64,000 nt of DNA from Sipunculus nudus (Eukaryota > Annelida > Sipuncula > Golfingiida > Sipunculidae), in contig CM049307.1 in the NCBI GenBank assembly GCA_026874595.1, forward strand, positions 43,468,362 through 43,532,361. Reading direction: 5' to 3'. Positions 62,031 through 64,000 of this stretch are shown piece after piece. Positions within the stretch are counted from its first letter, which is position 1, and the number at the start of each line of letters is the position of its first letter. Both the position numbers and the translations under genes were made by a program. Below the pieces are notes generated by a model. The model was not told where the DNA came from, ran no database searches, and saw nothing but the letters and a program-made list of their open reading frames with translations.

Positions 62031-64000
62031 CACTGCCAGAGCATCACATCGTCAGTTCCGTCACCAGTCAAAAATATGCTGTGTCAGCAGGAAGCATGTG
62101 TGATAAGCGGGATCCTTCCCTGATTTTTTTCTCCGCTATTTTGCCGACAGCTTTTTACGTATCAGTCCCTCTGTTTCTGCTCGATATGGCCACATGAGGA
62201 ATGGGATAAGTTATCTAGACACATGAACGTTTAAAAAGCAGACCAGCCATGCGTTTTTTTTTCGGCGCCAGCGCCATGCTGCTAGGTGTGATGGTTAAAA
62301 TATTTGGCAGCGCACTAATGATCGAAACAGATTCAAAAATATGTCTAAAATCAAAGGTCTTCATGCGACAGATTTAGTTGTCATTTGGAACAAATTCACA
62401 AACAGATGTTTTAAAAAAATATTGTAATGAACGAAGGGGTGTCCGATTTTTGCACGTAAAAATAACATGAACGTCATTTGGATTCTTTATGCAAGTCGTA
62501 TTTACATGTTTGAGGCCTTACGCGCGTAGGAAAGTTCTACTTTACTCAAAAACAAGATGCAAATGCAAAAGCAAAAACTAAAACAAAAAATATTGAAGTG
62601 CTATATAGACCTGCTCAAATTAATATAACCTTTGTACGGATATCTGCAATATTTGTGCAGACACCGAAAAAGCAAAGAGTAAGGAATTTCCGGTTTGAAA
62701 TTCCCATCTATATACCTTGTTCCCTATACCCCTACCCATCTGTTTATTTATACAGACAACATCGAAACATTTTGTTCTAAAGTTAGAACCAGAGAAGAGT
62801 TTTGACAGTTCCACTTTTTCCTTATAGTGAATGTTTTTTTCTACCTTATCTATAATTTCATTTTATAGGAAGTATTATTTACATATAATTTAATAGCACT
62901 TTTTCAGCTGTGCGGCTCATTTCTTAAATTTTAGTGACTATAAAGTTCAGTTACGAGTGAATATTGAGCTGTTAACTACCATTATAGTGTTGACCGTGAG
63001 CCCATGTGGCACACAAGTATATTTTACTGGATATTAGATTCGGGACACGTCTTTGCACCCAATAACCCTTTTATGCAAAGATGGCGCAGTGCCGGTGAGC
63101 GGATCGTGGACAGTGACGCATATTACGACGCTCTGTTGACAAGTGATAGACAAAATGCGGATTGTTTTCCCTGTAGATTTACTTGGTTTGTAAACATTCA
63201 ATGTCTGCACGACGTCCTCTTTTATATCATTTACAGATGGTTTTGCCTGCTCTGAAACAATGGCCTGGCGTTGTGCAGTTAACCGTCACTTTGTGGAATA
63301 AACAATGCTGTTTGACACATGGCGTTGAATGCGTCATCTTATTCGGGAAGTGGGCAAAGAGATCTCACGCTACTTTATAACTTTCAGCAGGAAATCGTTT
63401 CTGTCCCTGCATAAAAAAAAGATGATTTTGATATACGAGAAATGTTCTCAGTTTGAGCAGTTCTAAAGCTGATAATGATACCACGGACTATATACCTTTT
63501 GACCATTTATGTGGTTAGTTTAATTCACCGCGGGATGAACCTTGGCCAGATTCTTTGTCTCGGAAGTAATGGTAAACCGCCATATTATGAATATTAAAAA
63601 ATCATGTTGTTCCAATTAAGGTTGAATTATCTGACAGGAATACTTTAATCTCTTGAAACCAATGAAAAATATTAGGTCATTTTTTTTTTGCAGGCCGTAT
63701 AATAAGAAATACGATAGAGACATGGGAGCATCCAGTGACCTTAAAAGGTTTTAGTTAATTAGATAGTTTTCAAGTTTCTGTGTGAAGCTGTGTCATTCTT
63801 ATTGTGTTCAACCTAAATATTGACCGATAAATCCAAGCGGAGTATGCTCAATTTATATGGTCGAATCTTTTATGCGATTCGTGTCTACGTTCTTGAAGCA
63901 TGTCTTACCGTTGTGTCACTACCAATAAACTGTAAAACTGATTCGTTCAGGTAAATTTACACCTCTGCCAGGTTTACATCTTCACCGGTATTTCTAACTA

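Larger units (their letters stand above)
59973..64000. other. Upstream flank of ADAMTS, no gene recognised
   Basis: Contains a G-tract element (61125-61165), a GC-richer stretch (61200-61560) and GACTCGGA-type repeats (61620-62030). Short open frames (for example 61062-61484 minus and 63004-63255 plus) show no domain. Confidence 0.6.

Noticed and set aside
1-64000. CRISPR arrays, operons, prokaryotic promoters, rRNA genes
   Set aside because: The window is spliced animal nuclear DNA. The only regular arrays are minisatellites, microsatellites and tandem transposon-like monomers.

Overview
This is animal nuclear DNA: AT-rich, intron-rich and full of dispersed repeats, microsatellites and long homopolymer tracts. 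The protein families and repeat style (many GACCTTGACC-rich tandem repeats, MITEs, tRNA-like SINEs) suggest a marine invertebrate, most likely a mollusc or another lophotrochozoan. That placement is inference; no marker gene in the window settles it.

Two protein-coding genes can be read. The main one is a complete ADAMTS metalloprotease on the minus strand, from an ATG at 59672 to a TAG at 7615. I could place 23 coding exons whose lengths sum to exactly 1,034 codons (1,033 residues plus stop) with consistent phase at all 22 junctions. The domain order is signal peptide, prodomain, furin site, zinc metalloprotease with a complete HExxHxxGxxHD, disintegrin-like domain, thrombospondin type-1 repeat (TSR), cysteine-rich domain, spacer, three more TSRs, a Thr/Pro linker and a C-terminal PLAC domain. 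Four TSRs plus PLAC, and motifs such as GYAPVTGMC, point to the procollagen N-proteinase clade ADAMTS2/3/14. Features of note are a 19-nt second exon, one GC-AG intron and a TATA/initiator-like promoter upstream of exon 1.

The second gene is a BTB/KCTD protein close to KCTD6/21/11. It lies on the plus strand inside ADAMTS intron 20 (10120-25758). Its BTB exon is 18418-19128; a 12-codon first exon at 15133-15168 joins it in frame.

Layout: 1-7614 is the ADAMTS 3' flank, with a foldback element, a SINE copy and a tandem repeat. 7615-10119 holds ADAMTS exons 23-21. 10120-25758 is the large intron with the KCTD gene, a MITE and a tandem repeat. 25759-41060 holds exons 20-2, closely spaced. 41061-59594 is the 18.5-kb intron 1, mostly repeats: two related composite tandem elements, a nested truncated LINE and poly-C/G tracts. 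59595-59672 is exon 1. 59673-64000 is the 5' UTR, promoter and upstream repeats. I saw no rRNA gene, convincing tRNA gene, CRISPR array or prokaryotic feature.
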